Part shown: positions 44,860 to 53,106 of the stretch, in pieces | Layout of the letters: each line of letters starts with the position of its first letter | Position numbering within the stretch: the stretch's first letter is position 1 | Source of the DNA: Streptomyces mobaraensis NBRC 13819 = DSM 40847 | GTDB taxonomy: Bacteria; Actinomycetota; Actinomycetes; Streptomycetales; Streptomycetaceae | DNA: 64,000 nucleotides | Assembly: GCF_017916255.1 (NCBI RefSeq) | Contig: NZ_CP072827.1 | Coordinates: 1,426,001-1,490,000 of the forward strand | Direction: 5' to 3' | Notes under the pieces: generated by a model | The model's input: the letters and a program-made list of their open reading frames with translations, nothing else | Database searches by the model: none | Told to the model about the DNA's origin: nothing | Made by a program: the position numbers and the translations under genes

Positions 44860-44878
44860 TTAGGTTAGGCAGACCTAA
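44860..44878. promoter_or_regulatory. Iron box (DmdR/IdeR/DtxR operator)
   Basis: This 19-bp site reads TTAGGTTAGGCAGACCTAA and differs from the DtxR/IdeR consensus palindrome at only two central bases. It begins three bases after the exonuclease stop and lies 54 bases upstream of the siderophore-interacting-protein gene. Iron-dependent repression of that gene is a strong inference. Confidence 0.9.
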
Positions 44879-44931
44879 CTAAGATCTCGCCGCAAGACCC
44901 CGCAACCGCGCGTGCTCAGGGAGACCGTCCA

Positions 44932-45798
44932 ATGGCAGAACGCCCCGCCCCCAGGAAACGACCGGTCCACCGGGCGCACGTGCTGCGCACCGAGCGCCTG
45001 ACGCCGCACATGACACGGGTGGTCCTGGGCGGCGAGGCCCTGGACGCGTTCCCCGCCGGGGAGTTCACGGACCACTACATCAAGCTCCTCTTCCCGTACG
45101 AGGGCGTCGCCTACCCGGAGCCCTTCGACATGGAGGTCATCCGCCGGGACCTGCCGCGCGACCAGTGGCCGCGCACCCGGACGTACACCGTCCGCTCCTT
45201 CGACCGGCTCGCCCGCGAACTCGTCGTCGACTTCGTCGTCCACGGCGACGAGGGCCTGGCCGGCCCCTGGGCCGCCCGCGTCGAACCGGGCACCGAGGTG
45301 CTGTTCATGGGCCCGGGCGGCGCCTACGCGCCCGACCCGGAGGCCGACTGGCACCTCCTCGCGGGCGACGAGAGCGCCCTCCCCGCCATCGGCGCCGCCC
45401 TGGAGCGGCTGTCGGCGACCCGCCCCGACGCCACGGTCCGGGCGTTCGTCGAGATCGCCCACGAGGACGAGGAGCAGAAGCTCGACCTCGCCCCGGGCAT
45501 CGAGGTGACCTGGCTGCACCGCGGCGCCGCCACCGTCGGCGAGGCCCTGGTCACCGCCGTCCGCTCCCTCGATTTCCCGCCCGGCGACGTGCACGCCTTC
45601 GTCCACGGCGAGGCCGGCTTCGTCAAGGAACTCCGCCGCCACCTCCGCCTGGAACGCGAGATTCCCCGCGAACGCCTCTCGATCTCCGGCTACTGGCGCC
45701 GGGGCCACGACGAGGACGGCTGGCAGGCATCCAAGCGAGAGTGGAACCAGCAGGTGGAGGCGGAACAGGAGAAGGCGGCGAGCCCGTCCGGCGTCTGA
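44932..45798 (+). CDS. Siderophore-interacting flavoprotein (ferric-siderophore reductase)
   Basis: A 288-residue SIP/ViuB-type protein. An N-terminal FAD-binding barrel (RTRTYTVRSFD carries the flavin motif RxYT) is followed by a NAD(P)H-binding domain (LLAGDESALPAIGAALERL) and the C-terminal block GYWRRGHDEDGW. It reduces imported Fe(III)-siderophore in the cytoplasm and frees Fe(II). The iron box 54 bases upstream links it to DmdR/IdeR control. The final residues (SPSGV) and the TGA are encoded by the start of a repeat element, so the C-terminus is probably an acquired extension. Confidence 0.95.
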   Translation: MAERPAPRKRPVHRAHVLRTERLTPHMTRVVLGGEALDAFPAGEFTDHYIKLLFPYEGVAYPEPFDMEVIRRDLPRDQWPRTRTYTVRSFDRLARELVVDFVVHGDEGLAGPWAARVEPGTEVLFMGPGGAYAPDPEADWHLLAGDESALPAIGAALERLSATRPDATVRAFVEIAHEDEEQKLDLAPGIEVTWLHRGAATVGEALVTAVRSLDFPPGDVHAFVHGEAGFVKELRRHLRLEREIPRERLSISGYWRRGHDEDGWQASKREWNQQVEAEQEKAASPSGV

Positions 45799-45977
45799 GG
45801 GCGGAACGCGAACGCTGCCCACGCCCATCCCTCCAGCGTTTGAGGACGGCGCGCGAACGCTGCCCCCGCCCGACCCTCCAGCCCGTCCGGCGTTTGAGGA
45901 CGCGCGCCGCAGGCGCGCCGGGGGGGGTGCGGGGGCGCAGCCCCCGCAAGAAACGGAGAAAGGGCGGGACCGGGGCA
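45782..45977. repeat. Multi-stem intergenic element, rearranged half copy E
   Basis: The right outer arm (AAACGGAGAAAGGGCGGGAC) and two hairpins are present (GCGCGCC/GGCGCGC and TGCGGGGGC/GCCCCCGCA). The left outer arm is missing. Instead, the central-arm motif GCGTTTGAGGAC occurs three times in tandem with GCGAACGCTGCCC spacers (about 48-bp period). The first copy, with one change (GCGTCTGAGG), encodes the end of the siderophore-interacting protein. Confidence 0.85.
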
Positions 45978-46021
45978 CTCCACAACAGCCACGGCCCGCA
46001 GCCGCCGCCCGCCCCCGGGGA

Positions 46022-46034
46022 TAGGCTCAGCGCC
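46022..46034 (+). promoter_or_regulatory. Leaderless promoter of the duplicated-domain secreted protein
   Basis: TAGGCT (46022-46027) is followed by exactly seven bases and the ATG at 46035, with no ribosome site. It is the third exact TANNNT-N7-ATG case in this window. Confidence 0.5.
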
Positions 46035-47075
46035 ATGCGCCCCGCACGGATATCCCTCGCGAGCACGGCCGCCGCGGTCCTCGCCCTGGCGACGGCCGGA
46101 CCCGTCCTCGCCACGCCCGCCCCGGCCACGCCGCACACGGAGATCACCAGCGCCGCCCCGGCCCCGCGCGGCGGCGACGCCGAGTTCGTCGTGACCGTCG
46201 AGGGCCCCGCCCCCGAGGGCGTCGACTCCATAGTCGTGGAGTCGCCCGTCTTCGACGCGAAGATCACCGTCCCCAAGAAGGACTTCGGCCACAACAAGGC
46301 CGACGACACCACCGTGCCGGTCCGCGCCCGGGTCCGCTGCGACGCCCGGCCCGGCGACCACCCGGTCCAGGTGCTGCTGAACGGCGCGGACGAGCCCGCC
46401 GCCGCCACGCGGCTGACGGTGACCGGCGGGCGCGCCGGCGCCTGCGCCGGCGGCTCGCCCCGGCCCACCGCGTCCACCGCGTCCACCGGCCCGGCCGGCG
46501 CGCCCACGCTGGGCCTCCGCCCCGGCGGCCGGGAGCCGCAGCGCGGCGGCGAGGCCGTGTTCACCATCACCACCGACCGTGCCACCCTCGACGCGCACGA
46601 CGCCCTCACCCTCCGCTCCCCCGCCTTCGTCACCCCCGTCAAGCGCCTGTCCAGGAACTTCAAGGAGGGCAAGGCCGACGGCTGGTGGACCGACCTCGCC
46701 GGCATGGTGCGCTGCGACGTCCAGCCCGGCACCTACGCGGTGGACCTCGTGGCCGGCGGGGGCGACGAGGAGGAGGACTCGCCCCTGGCGTCCGTGAAGC
46801 TCACCGTGCCCCAGGCCATGGACCCGGCCAACCGCGACTTCTGCGCCGGCCCCCACGCGTACAAGGAGATCGTCGACCGGACCAGCGAGACCGCGCCCGA
46901 CGAGGACGGTTCCGGTGACGGCGATCACGCGGCCGGTGGCGGCGAGGGCGGCCCGGGCACCGGCGCGATCGTCGGCATCGCGTCCGCCGCGGCCCTGGTG
47001 GCGGCATCGACCACGTACGTCCTCGTCGGCCGCCGCCGCAAGCGGGCACGGAAGCGGCCTGACGAGTCCTGGTAG
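46035..47075 (+). CDS. Secreted, membrane-anchored protein with duplicated Ig-like domain (unknown)
   Basis: A 346-residue protein. Residues 1-30 form a Sec signal peptide (ISLASTAAAVLALATAGPVLA). Two related domains of about 90 residues follow: 40-125 (RGGDAEFVVTVEG ... RVRCDARPGDHPVQV) and 160-255 (RGGEAVFTITTDR ... MVRCDVQPGTYAVDL). Each has a single conserved Cys in the RCD motif. A Gly/Asp-rich linker leads to a C-terminal helix (AIVGIASAAALVAAS) and a basic tail. The layout is that of a cell-surface protein with its C-terminus in the membrane. No known family; the neighbours give no clear clue. Confidence 0.82.
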   Translation: MRPARISLASTAAAVLALATAGPVLATPAPATPHTEITSAAPAPRGGDAEFVVTVEGPAPEGVDSIVVESPVFDAKITVPKKDFGHNKADDTTVPVRARVRCDARPGDHPVQVLLNGADEPAAATRLTVTGGRAGACAGGSPRPTASTASTGPAGAPTLGLRPGGREPQRGGEAVFTITTDRATLDAHDALTLRSPAFVTPVKRLSRNFKEGKADGWWTDLAGMVRCDVQPGTYAVDLVAGGGDEEEDSPLASVKLTVPQAMDPANRDFCAGPHAYKEIVDRTSETAPDEDGSGDGDHAAGGGEGGPGTGAIVGIASAAALVAASTTYVLVGRRRKRARKRPDESW

Positions 47076-47157
47076 GCCCAGCCCGCTTCCCGGCGTTCAG
47101 GGGACAAGCGGCGAAAGGAGGGGGCAAGGCCGAGCCGGAACCCCGCCCCCACCCGGC

Positions 47158-47931
47158 CTACACGGACCGCTGGTAGGCCCGGAACGTCCGTCCCGAAACC
47201 CACACCGCGACCGCCCCGGCCGCCATCAGCAGCCCGCCCCGGCCCAGCACCAGGCCCCAGTCCGGGTCACCCGCCAGCGCGGACCGGCTCATGACCAGCG
47301 CCCAGTCGACGGGGTTGTAGTCGACGGCGTGCCGCATCCACCCCGGCATCAACTCGGGCTTCATGAAGGCGGACGAGACGAACGTCAGCGGCAGCAGCAG
47401 AAACGTGTTGAGCGCGATGATCGACTCCCGCTGCCGGGCCAGCACCCCGATCGTGTTGGACACCGCCCCCGTCACCACGGCCAGCAGCACGGAGGCGAGC
47501 ACCAGCACGGCCAGGCCACCGGCCCCACCCGGATAGTCCGCGCCACCGGCCAGCCCCAGCAGCAGGATGACGACCGACTGGACGGCCGTGCTGACGGCCT
47601 GCTGCACGACGTTGGCGTTGAGCAGCGCGCCCCGGCTCACCGGCGTGGTGAGGAAGCGGTTGAGCGTGCCGCGCTCTATCTCGTCCAGCGTGCTCATCCC
47701 CGCCCACATGGCGCTGGAGAGGGCACTCATGACGACGACCCCCGGCACCAGGTAGTCGAGGTAGCTGCCGCCGAAGCCGGGCAGTTCGACCACCCGGCGG
47801 AAGAGGGCGCCGAAGAGGAACAGCCAGATCACCGGCTGGATCAGGGTGATCACCATGAAGGCGGGCTGCCGCACCACGGCGGTCAGTTGACGCTGCGTCA
47901 TGTACCAGGTGTGCCGGAGGGCGACGCTCAT
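47158..47931 (-). CDS. ABC-2 type permease (DrrB-like exporter subunit)
   Basis: A 257-residue membrane protein with six helices and the ABC-2 signature DYLVPGVVVMSALSSAMWAG and LLLPLTFVSSAFMKPELMP. It pairs with the upstream ATPase, overlapping it by four bases, and would export a lipid-like compound or drug. Daunorubicin-resistance (DrrAB) exporters share this design. The substrate is unknown. Confidence 0.92.
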   Translation of the reverse strand: MSVALRHTWYMTQRQLTAVVRQPAFMVITLIQPVIWLFLFGALFRRVVELPGFGGSYLDYLVPGVVVMSALSSAMWAGMSTLDEIERGTLNRFLTTPVSRGALLNANVVQQAVSTAVQSVVILLLGLAGGADYPGGAGGLAVLVLASVLLAVVTGAVSNTIGVLARQRESIIALNTFLLLPLTFVSSAFMKPELMPGWMRHAVDYNPVDWALVMSRSALAGDPDWGLVLGRGGLLMAAGAVAVWVSGRTFRAYQRSV

Positions 47932-48953
47932 CGGACACCCCCCGCCGGAACGGCCCGCGCGTCGACGTCGGCGTCCGCGAAGCGCCGCCCCGCGTGCCGC
48001 AGGTACACGTCGTCGAGGGAGGGCCGGGCCACGGTGACGGCCGCGACCGGGACCCCGGCCCCGGCGAGCACGGCCAGGACGGCGGGGACGGCCGCGGCGC
48101 CGTCGTCCGCCCGGGCGCTCAGCCGGCGCCCGTCGAGGACGGTCTCCCGGACGCCCGCGGACGCGCCGAGCGCCGCCGCGAGGGACGGTCCGGCCGCCGG
48201 GTCCACGGGATCACGCAGCTCGACGTGCACGGCGTCGCCGCGCAGTTCGCCCTTGAGCCCGTCGGGCGTGCCGGTCGTGACGACGCGCCCCCGGTCGACG
48301 ATGGCGATCCGCTCGGCGAGCCGGTCGGCCTCGTCCAGGTAGTGGGTGGTGAGCAGGATGCTCAGCCCCTCCTCCCCGGCGAGCCGGTCGATCTCCTCCC
48401 ACATGGCCGTCCGCGCCTCGGGGTCGAGCCCGGTCGTCGGCTCGTCGAGGAACAGCACCTCGGGCCGGTGGACCAGCCCGATCGCGACGTCGAGCCGGCG
48501 CAGCATGCCGCCGGAGTACGTCCGGGCGGGCCGGCCGGCCGCGTCGGCGAGGGCGAAGCGGGCCAGCAGTTCGTCGGCACGGGCGGCCAGGGCGGGCCCC
48601 CGGAGTCCGTACAGCCGGCCTTGCAGCAGCAGGTTCTCCCGGCCGGTGGCCGTGGGGTCGGCTCCGGAGCGCTGGGCGACGACGCCGATGGCGCGGCGTA
48701 CGCGCTCGGGCCGGCGGAGGACGTCGTGGCCGGCGACGGACGCGGTGCCGGCGTCCGGCCGGGCCAGGGTGGTGAGGATCTTGACGGTGGTGGACTTGCC
48801 GGCGCCGTTGGGGCCGAGGAGCCCGAAGACGGTACCGGCCCGGACGGTCAGGTCGAGCCCGTCCAGGGCGGCGACCCCGCCGGGGTAGGTCTTGGTCAGC
48901 CCGCGCGCCTCGATGGCGGGCGCGGCGGTGCCGACGGGCATGGCTGTGCTCAT
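47928..48953 (-). CDS. ABC exporter ATP-binding protein (DrrA-like)
   Basis: A 341-residue ATPase. Walker A is GLLGPNGAGKSTTVKIL, the signature is TYSGGMLRRLD, Walker B is VLFLDEPTTGLDPEAR, and a DrrA-type C-terminal domain follows about residue 225. Starts at 48953 (MSTAMPVG) with GGAGG ten bases upstream. Coupled to the ABC-2 permease and downstream of a PadR gene on the same strand across a 241-base gap. Confidence 0.93.
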   Translation of the reverse strand: MSTAMPVGTAAPAIEARGLTKTYPGGVAALDGLDLTVRAGTVFGLLGPNGAGKSTTVKILTTLARPDAGTASVAGHDVLRRPERVRRAIGVVAQRSGADPTATGRENLLLQGRLYGLRGPALAARADELLARFALADAAGRPARTYSGGMLRRLDVAIGLVHRPEVLFLDEPTTGLDPEARTAMWEEIDRLAGEEGLSILLTTHYLDEADRLAERIAIVDRGRVVTTGTPDGLKGELRGDAVHVELRDPVDPAAGPSLAAALGASAGVRETVLDGRRLSARADDGAAAVPAVLAVLAGAGVPVAAVTVARPSLDDVYLRHAGRRFADADVDARAVPAGGVR

Positions 48954-49194
48954 GGCTGAGCGGCCTCCGTGTGTCGGTGGGTTCGGTGCAACCGAATCCG
49001 GTGCCGCCGGATTCGGGTGTATGACGAACCGGTCCACGGGGGTGCCGGGCTATCCTGGGTGTGCCGCACCTCGACAGCCGGCCTGCCCCGCAGGCCCGTT
49101 CGGGGTTCCGGGGTCCCGGTGGGGGCTGTTGCAGCAGCACCCGCCGGGACCTCGTCATCTCGCTCTCTTCGGGCGGTCTCGGGGAGACCGTCCC

Positions 49195-49860
49195 TCACTC
49201 CGCGTTCTCGCTCGCGGCCTCCTCCAGTTTCCGCAGGGTCTCCGGTATCCGGCCGGTCTCGCTCAGCTCCCGCCATTCGGCGGTGCCGCCGACCGCGTCC
49301 CGGTCGAGGTCGGCGCGGAAGCCGTGCAGCCAGTCCAGTTCGGCCTCCAGCATGTGCAGCCGGAACTCCGCCTCGACGAGCAGCAGCCGGGGCAAGGTGC
49401 CGTCGAGCTCCCGGAGCGCCTCGCGGTGCCCGGCGGCCTCGTCCTCGCGGGCGGCGATCCGCTCGTCGAACAGGGCGCGGGCGTCGTCGTACGGCAACGC
49501 CATGAGCAGCGACAGGGCCGTCTCGAACAAGGGGTACTCCCGCACCGGGACGGCCACCAGGTCGGCGAGCCAGTCGCGCGCCTCCCGCCGCCCGGCGGAG
49601 GTGAGCCCGTAGAGCGTGCGCTCCGGGCGGTTGCCCCGGCGGTCGGTACCGGCCTCCTCGACGAAGCCGTGCTTCTCCAGGTTGCGCACCACGGTGTAGA
49701 GCGAACCGTAGTTGATCTTGATGCTCTGATCCTTGCCCCGCAGTCGCAGCACCCTGGCGATCTCGTACGGGTGCAGCGGCCGCTCGAACAGCGTGACCAT
49801 GACGGCCAGCGCCAGGGGATTGCTCAGCTTGCGACGGACTGTGCGGACTGCCCTCGACAC
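49195..49860 (-). CDS. PadR-family transcriptional regulator
   Basis: A 221-residue PadR protein. The winged helix spans about residues 12-90 (LALAVMVTLFERPLHPYEIA, INYGSLYTVVRNLEKHGFVE). A long C-terminal helical dimerisation domain follows (about 110-200). The GTG at 49860 is preceded by GAGGAG five bases upstream. It is placed before the ABC exporter and likely represses it and itself; inverted and direct repeats lie 37-80 bases upstream of its start. Confidence 0.92.
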   Translation of the reverse strand: MSRAVRTVRRKLSNPLALAVMVTLFERPLHPYEIARVLRLRGKDQSIKINYGSLYTVVRNLEKHGFVEEAGTDRRGNRPERTLYGLTSAGRREARDWLADLVAVPVREYPLFETALSLLMALPYDDARALFDERIAAREDEAAGHREALRELDGTLPRLLLVEAEFRLHMLEAELDWLHGFRADLDRDAVGGTAEWRELSETGRIPETLRKLEEAASENAE

Positions 49861-49896
49861 GTCGACTCCTCGTCGTCGTATATCCGTTCGCAAGCA

Positions 49897-49940
49897 TATC
49901 GCGTTACCCGAAAAAGACAAGCCCGCGATGTATCGCGTTT
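49897..49940. promoter_or_regulatory. PadR operator candidates
   Basis: CGCGATGTATCGCG (49924-49937) is a perfect 6-bp inverted repeat around GT. The half-element TATCGCGTT occurs at 49897-49905 and again at 49931-49939. The region is the AT-richest for several hundred bases and lies just upstream of the padR start. Confidence 0.55.
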
Positions 49941-49961
49941 CGAGGATCCTCCGGAACGCGA

Positions 49962-50000
49962 GAGAGCCCGCCCCCGGAGGACTTCCGGGGGCGGGCTCTC
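49962..50000. terminator. Strong hairpin terminator after the helicase gene
   Basis: A perfect 17-bp stem (GAGAGCCCGCCCCCGGA and its complement, 49962-49978 and 49984-50000) with a 5-base loop, 31 bases after the helicase stop. Confidence 0.85.
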
Positions 50001-50031
50001 ACCGAGGAACCGATACGGCGACCGGCGCGGC

Positions 50032-52848
50032 TCACCCCACCGAGGAGTACGCCACCACCCCGCGCAGCAGACCGTCGACCGCCTTGCGGGCGTTGCGCGC
50101 GACCGGGCTGCCGTGCGGCGCGGCCGCCGCGATCTGGCCCAGGACGTCGATCAGCTGCTTGGTCCAGCGGACGAAATCGCCGGCCGGCATCTCGATCTCG
50201 CGCAGCACCTCGTCCAGCCCGTGCCCGGAGGCCCAGCGGTAGGCGGCCCAGGCGAACCCGAGGTCGGGCTCGCGCTGTCCCACGCCCTCCGCCTGGTTGA
50301 TCCGGTGCGCCTCCTCCAGGGCGTCCAGCCGGCCCCAGATGCGGACCATCTCGCCCAGGGCCGCCTTGGCGGCACCGGACGGCAGCTTGGGTGCCACCGC
50401 GTCGTCGCTCATCCGCGCCTCGTAGACCAGCGCGGACGCGCAGGCCGCCAGCTCGGCCGGGGCCAGCCCGTCCCAGACGCCCTCGCGCAGGCACTCGGAG
50501 GCGAGCAGGTCCAGCTCGCCGTAGAGCCGGGCGAGCCGCCGGCCGTGCTCGGTCACCTCGTCGTTCCGCAGGTAGTCGAGGTCGGTCAGCAGCGCGCAGA
50601 TCCGGTCGAAGGTACGGGCGATGGTGTTCGTCCGGCCCTCGATCCGCCGCTCCAGCTGCCGGGTGTCCCGCAGCAGCCGGTGGTAGCGCTCCGCCCAGCG
50701 GGCGTGGTCCTCGCGCTCGTCGCAGCCGTGGCAGGGGTGCGCCCGGATCGCCGTCCGCAGCCGGGAGATCTCGGCGTCGTCGACGGCCGCCGACCGGCCC
50801 TTGCGGTGCCGCTCGGGGACGATGTGCCCGGCCTTGGTGCGCAGCGCCGACGCGAGGTCGCGGCGGGACTGCGGGCTGCGCGGGTTGAAGGTGCGCGGGA
50901 TGCGCATCCGCTCCAACGGCTCGACGGGCACCGGGAAGTCGAGCGCGGCCAGCCGCTTGACCTGCCGTTCGGCGGTGAGCACCAGCGGGCGCGGCCCGTC
51001 GTACGCGTCCCAGCCGCGGTGCCGGTCGGTACGGCCGGGCAGCCCGGGGTCGAGCACCAGGGCGAGCCCGGCGAACTTGCCGGTCGGCACATGGATCACG
51101 TCGCCCGGCTTGAGCTTCTCCAGGGCGGCGGCCGCGGCGGCGCGGCGCTGGGCGGCGCCCTGCTTGGCCAGCTCGGTCTCCCGCTCCTTCAGCTCGCGGC
51201 GCAGCCGCGCGTACTCGTCGAAGTCGCCGAGGTGGCAGGTGATCGCCTCGCGGTAGCCCGCCAGGCCCTCCTCGTTCTTCTGCACCTGACGCGAGATGCC
51301 GACGACCGAACGGTCCGCCTGGAACTGGGCGAACGAGGTCTCCAGCAGCTCCCGCGACCGGTGCCGGCCGAACTGGGAGACGAGGTTGACCGCCATGTTG
51401 TACGACGGCTTGAAGCTGGACCGGAGCGGGTACGTCCGGGTGCCGGCCAGACCCGCGAGGGCGCCCGGGTCCATGCCCCGCTGCCAGAGCACGACCGCGT
51501 GCCCCTCGACGTCGATGCCCCGCCGCCCGGCCCGGCCGGTCAGCTGGGTGTACTCGCCGGGGGTGATGTCCGCGTGCTGCTCGCCGTTCCACTTGACGAG
51601 CTTCTCCAACACCACCGACCGGGCGGGCATGTTGATGCCCAGGGCCAGCGTCTCGGTGGCGAAGACCGCCTTCACCAGCCCCTTGACGAACAGCTCCTCC
51701 ACGACCTCCTTGAAGGTCGGCAGCATGCCCGCGTGGTGCGCGGCGATGCCCCGCTCCAGCCCCTCCAGCCACTCGAAGTAGCCCAGGACGTGCAGGTCCT
51801 CGTCGGGGATCGACGCCGTGCGCTCCTCGACGATCTCGCGCACCCGGCGCCGGGCGTCGTCGTCGTTCAGCCGCAGCCCTGCGTAGAGGCACTGCTGGAC
51901 GGCGGACTCGCAGCCCGCGCGGCTGAAGATGAAGGTGATGGCGGGCAACAGGCCCTCGGCGTCGAGCCGTTCGATGACCTCGACCCGGCTGGGGGTCCAG
52001 ATCCGGCTGCGCTGCCGCCGCTCCCGCTCGCGGTCGGCCTCCCGGCCGCGGCGACGGTCCCGGCCGCCCATCGGCCGGCTGTTCTCCATCCGGGCCAGCC
52101 GGACGAGGTCCGGGTTGACCTCCCGGCGCCCGGTGACGGGCGTGCCGTCCGGACCCGTCTTCTCCTCGAACAGGTCGTACATCCGCCGCCCGGCCAGCAC
52201 GTGCTGCCACAGCGGCACCGGCCGGTGCTCGGAGACGATCACCTCGGTGTCGCCCCGGACGGTGTCCAGCCAGTCGCCGAACTCCTCGGCGTTGGAGACC
52301 GTCGCCGACAGGGACACCAGCGTCACCGACTCGGGCAGGTGGATGATCACCTCTTCCCAGACGGCGCCGCGGAAGCGGTCGGAGAGGTAGTGCACCTCGT
52401 CCATGACCACGTGGCCCAGCCCGTTGAGGGCCTGGGACCCGGCGTACAGCATGTTCCGCAGCACCTCGGTGGTCATCACGAGCACCGGGGCGTCGGAGTT
52501 GACGCTGTTGTCACCGGTCAGCAGCCCGACCTTGGCGGCGCCGTAGCGCTTGACCAGGTCGTTGTACTTCTGGTTGGACAGCGCCTTGATGGGGGTGGTG
52601 TAGAAGCACTTGCGGCCCTCGCGGAGGGCCAGGTGGACGGCGAACTCGCCCACGATGGTCTTGCCGGAGCCGGTCGGCGCCGCGACCAGCACCCCCTTTC
52701 CGGCCTCCAGGGCCTTGCAGGCGTCGATCTGGAACGGATCCAGCTCGAAGTCGTACATCTCACGGAAGGAGGCCAGCGCGGTGGCCTGCTCCGCGGCGCG
52801 CCGCTTCGCCAGGGCATAGCGCTCAGCAGGGGACATGTCGTCGGTCAT
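50032..52848 (-). CDS. helY: Ski2/HelY-like DEAD/DEAH-box RNA helicase
   Basis: A 938-residue superfamily II helicase. The first RecA domain has VAAPTGSGKTIVGEFAVH (Walker A), TTPIKALSNQKYND, LTGDNSVNSDAPVLVMTTEV and the DEVH box VVMDEVHYLSD; SATVSN is motif III. The second RecA domain has FETETLALGINMPARSVV-like (FATETLALGINMPARS) and the QLTGRAGRRGIDVEGH motif VI. A DSHCT-type C-terminal domain follows (about 760-935). Mycobacterial HelY shares this layout. RNA turnover or processing is likely. The ATG at 52848 is preferred; ATG 52836 is possible. A rearranged repeat element lies just upstream. Confidence 0.93.
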   Translation of the reverse strand: MTDDMSPAERYALAKRRAAEQATALASFREMYDFELDPFQIDACKALEAGKGVLVAAPTGSGKTIVGEFAVHLALREGRKCFYTTPIKALSNQKYNDLVKRYGAAKVGLLTGDNSVNSDAPVLVMTTEVLRNMLYAGSQALNGLGHVVMDEVHYLSDRFRGAVWEEVIIHLPESVTLVSLSATVSNAEEFGDWLDTVRGDTEVIVSEHRPVPLWQHVLAGRRMYDLFEEKTGPDGTPVTGRREVNPDLVRLARMENSRPMGGRDRRRGREADRERERRQRSRIWTPSRVEVIERLDAEGLLPAITFIFSRAGCESAVQQCLYAGLRLNDDDARRRVREIVEERTASIPDEDLHVLGYFEWLEGLERGIAAHHAGMLPTFKEVVEELFVKGLVKAVFATETLALGINMPARSVVLEKLVKWNGEQHADITPGEYTQLTGRAGRRGIDVEGHAVVLWQRGMDPGALAGLAGTRTYPLRSSFKPSYNMAVNLVSQFGRHRSRELLETSFAQFQADRSVVGISRQVQKNEEGLAGYREAITCHLGDFDEYARLRRELKERETELAKQGAAQRRAAAAAALEKLKPGDVIHVPTGKFAGLALVLDPGLPGRTDRHRGWDAYDGPRPLVLTAERQVKRLAALDFPVPVEPLERMRIPRTFNPRSPQSRRDLASALRTKAGHIVPERHRKGRSAAVDDAEISRLRTAIRAHPCHGCDEREDHARWAERYHRLLRDTRQLERRIEGRTNTIARTFDRICALLTDLDYLRNDEVTEHGRRLARLYGELDLLASECLREGVWDGLAPAELAACASALVYEARMSDDAVAPKLPSGAAKAALGEMVRIWGRLDALEEAHRINQAEGVGQREPDLGFAWAAYRWASGHGLDEVLREIEMPAGDFVRWTKQLIDVLGQIAAAAPHGSPVARNARKAVDGLLRGVVAYSSVG

Positions 52849-52921
52849 CTTGTCTACGAGCCTACCGGGCGGGTCGGACAGGCACGCGATCTTTACCAAG
52901 GGGCGCCCTGCGGGCGGCTGT

Positions 52922-53106
52922 GCCCCGGTCCCTCCCCCTAAGGGGCACCCCCACTTCGCCGTTTCCCGGGGCCAAGCCCCCGGACCCCTGAAACCGCGCT
53001 CCGCGTGGTTGAGGACGAGCGGCGAAGCCGCGACAAGCGGGGTCTGGGGCGGCAGCCCCGGGAAACGGCGAAGTGGGGGTGCCCCCTTTGGGGGAGGGAC
53101 CGGGGC
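52922..53106. repeat. Multi-stem intergenic element, variant copy F (central stem deleted)
   Basis: Outer arms are longer than in other copies, about 50 bases from GCCCCGGTC to GACCGGGGC with a few mismatches. The inner hairpins ACCGCGCTCCGCGTGGT and GCGGCGAAGCCGC remain. The 23-bp central stem is reduced to a single GAGGAC. It ends directly against the stop codon of the lipid-kinase gene (53107). Confidence 0.9.

Noticed and set aside
48892..52941. Very long open frame on the plus strand (over 1,300 codons)
   Set aside because: It is antisense to the HelY-like helicase, PadR and terminator regions. Its translation is low-complexity Arg/Gly/Pro/Val/Gln and matches no fold; long antisense frames are expected at this G+C.
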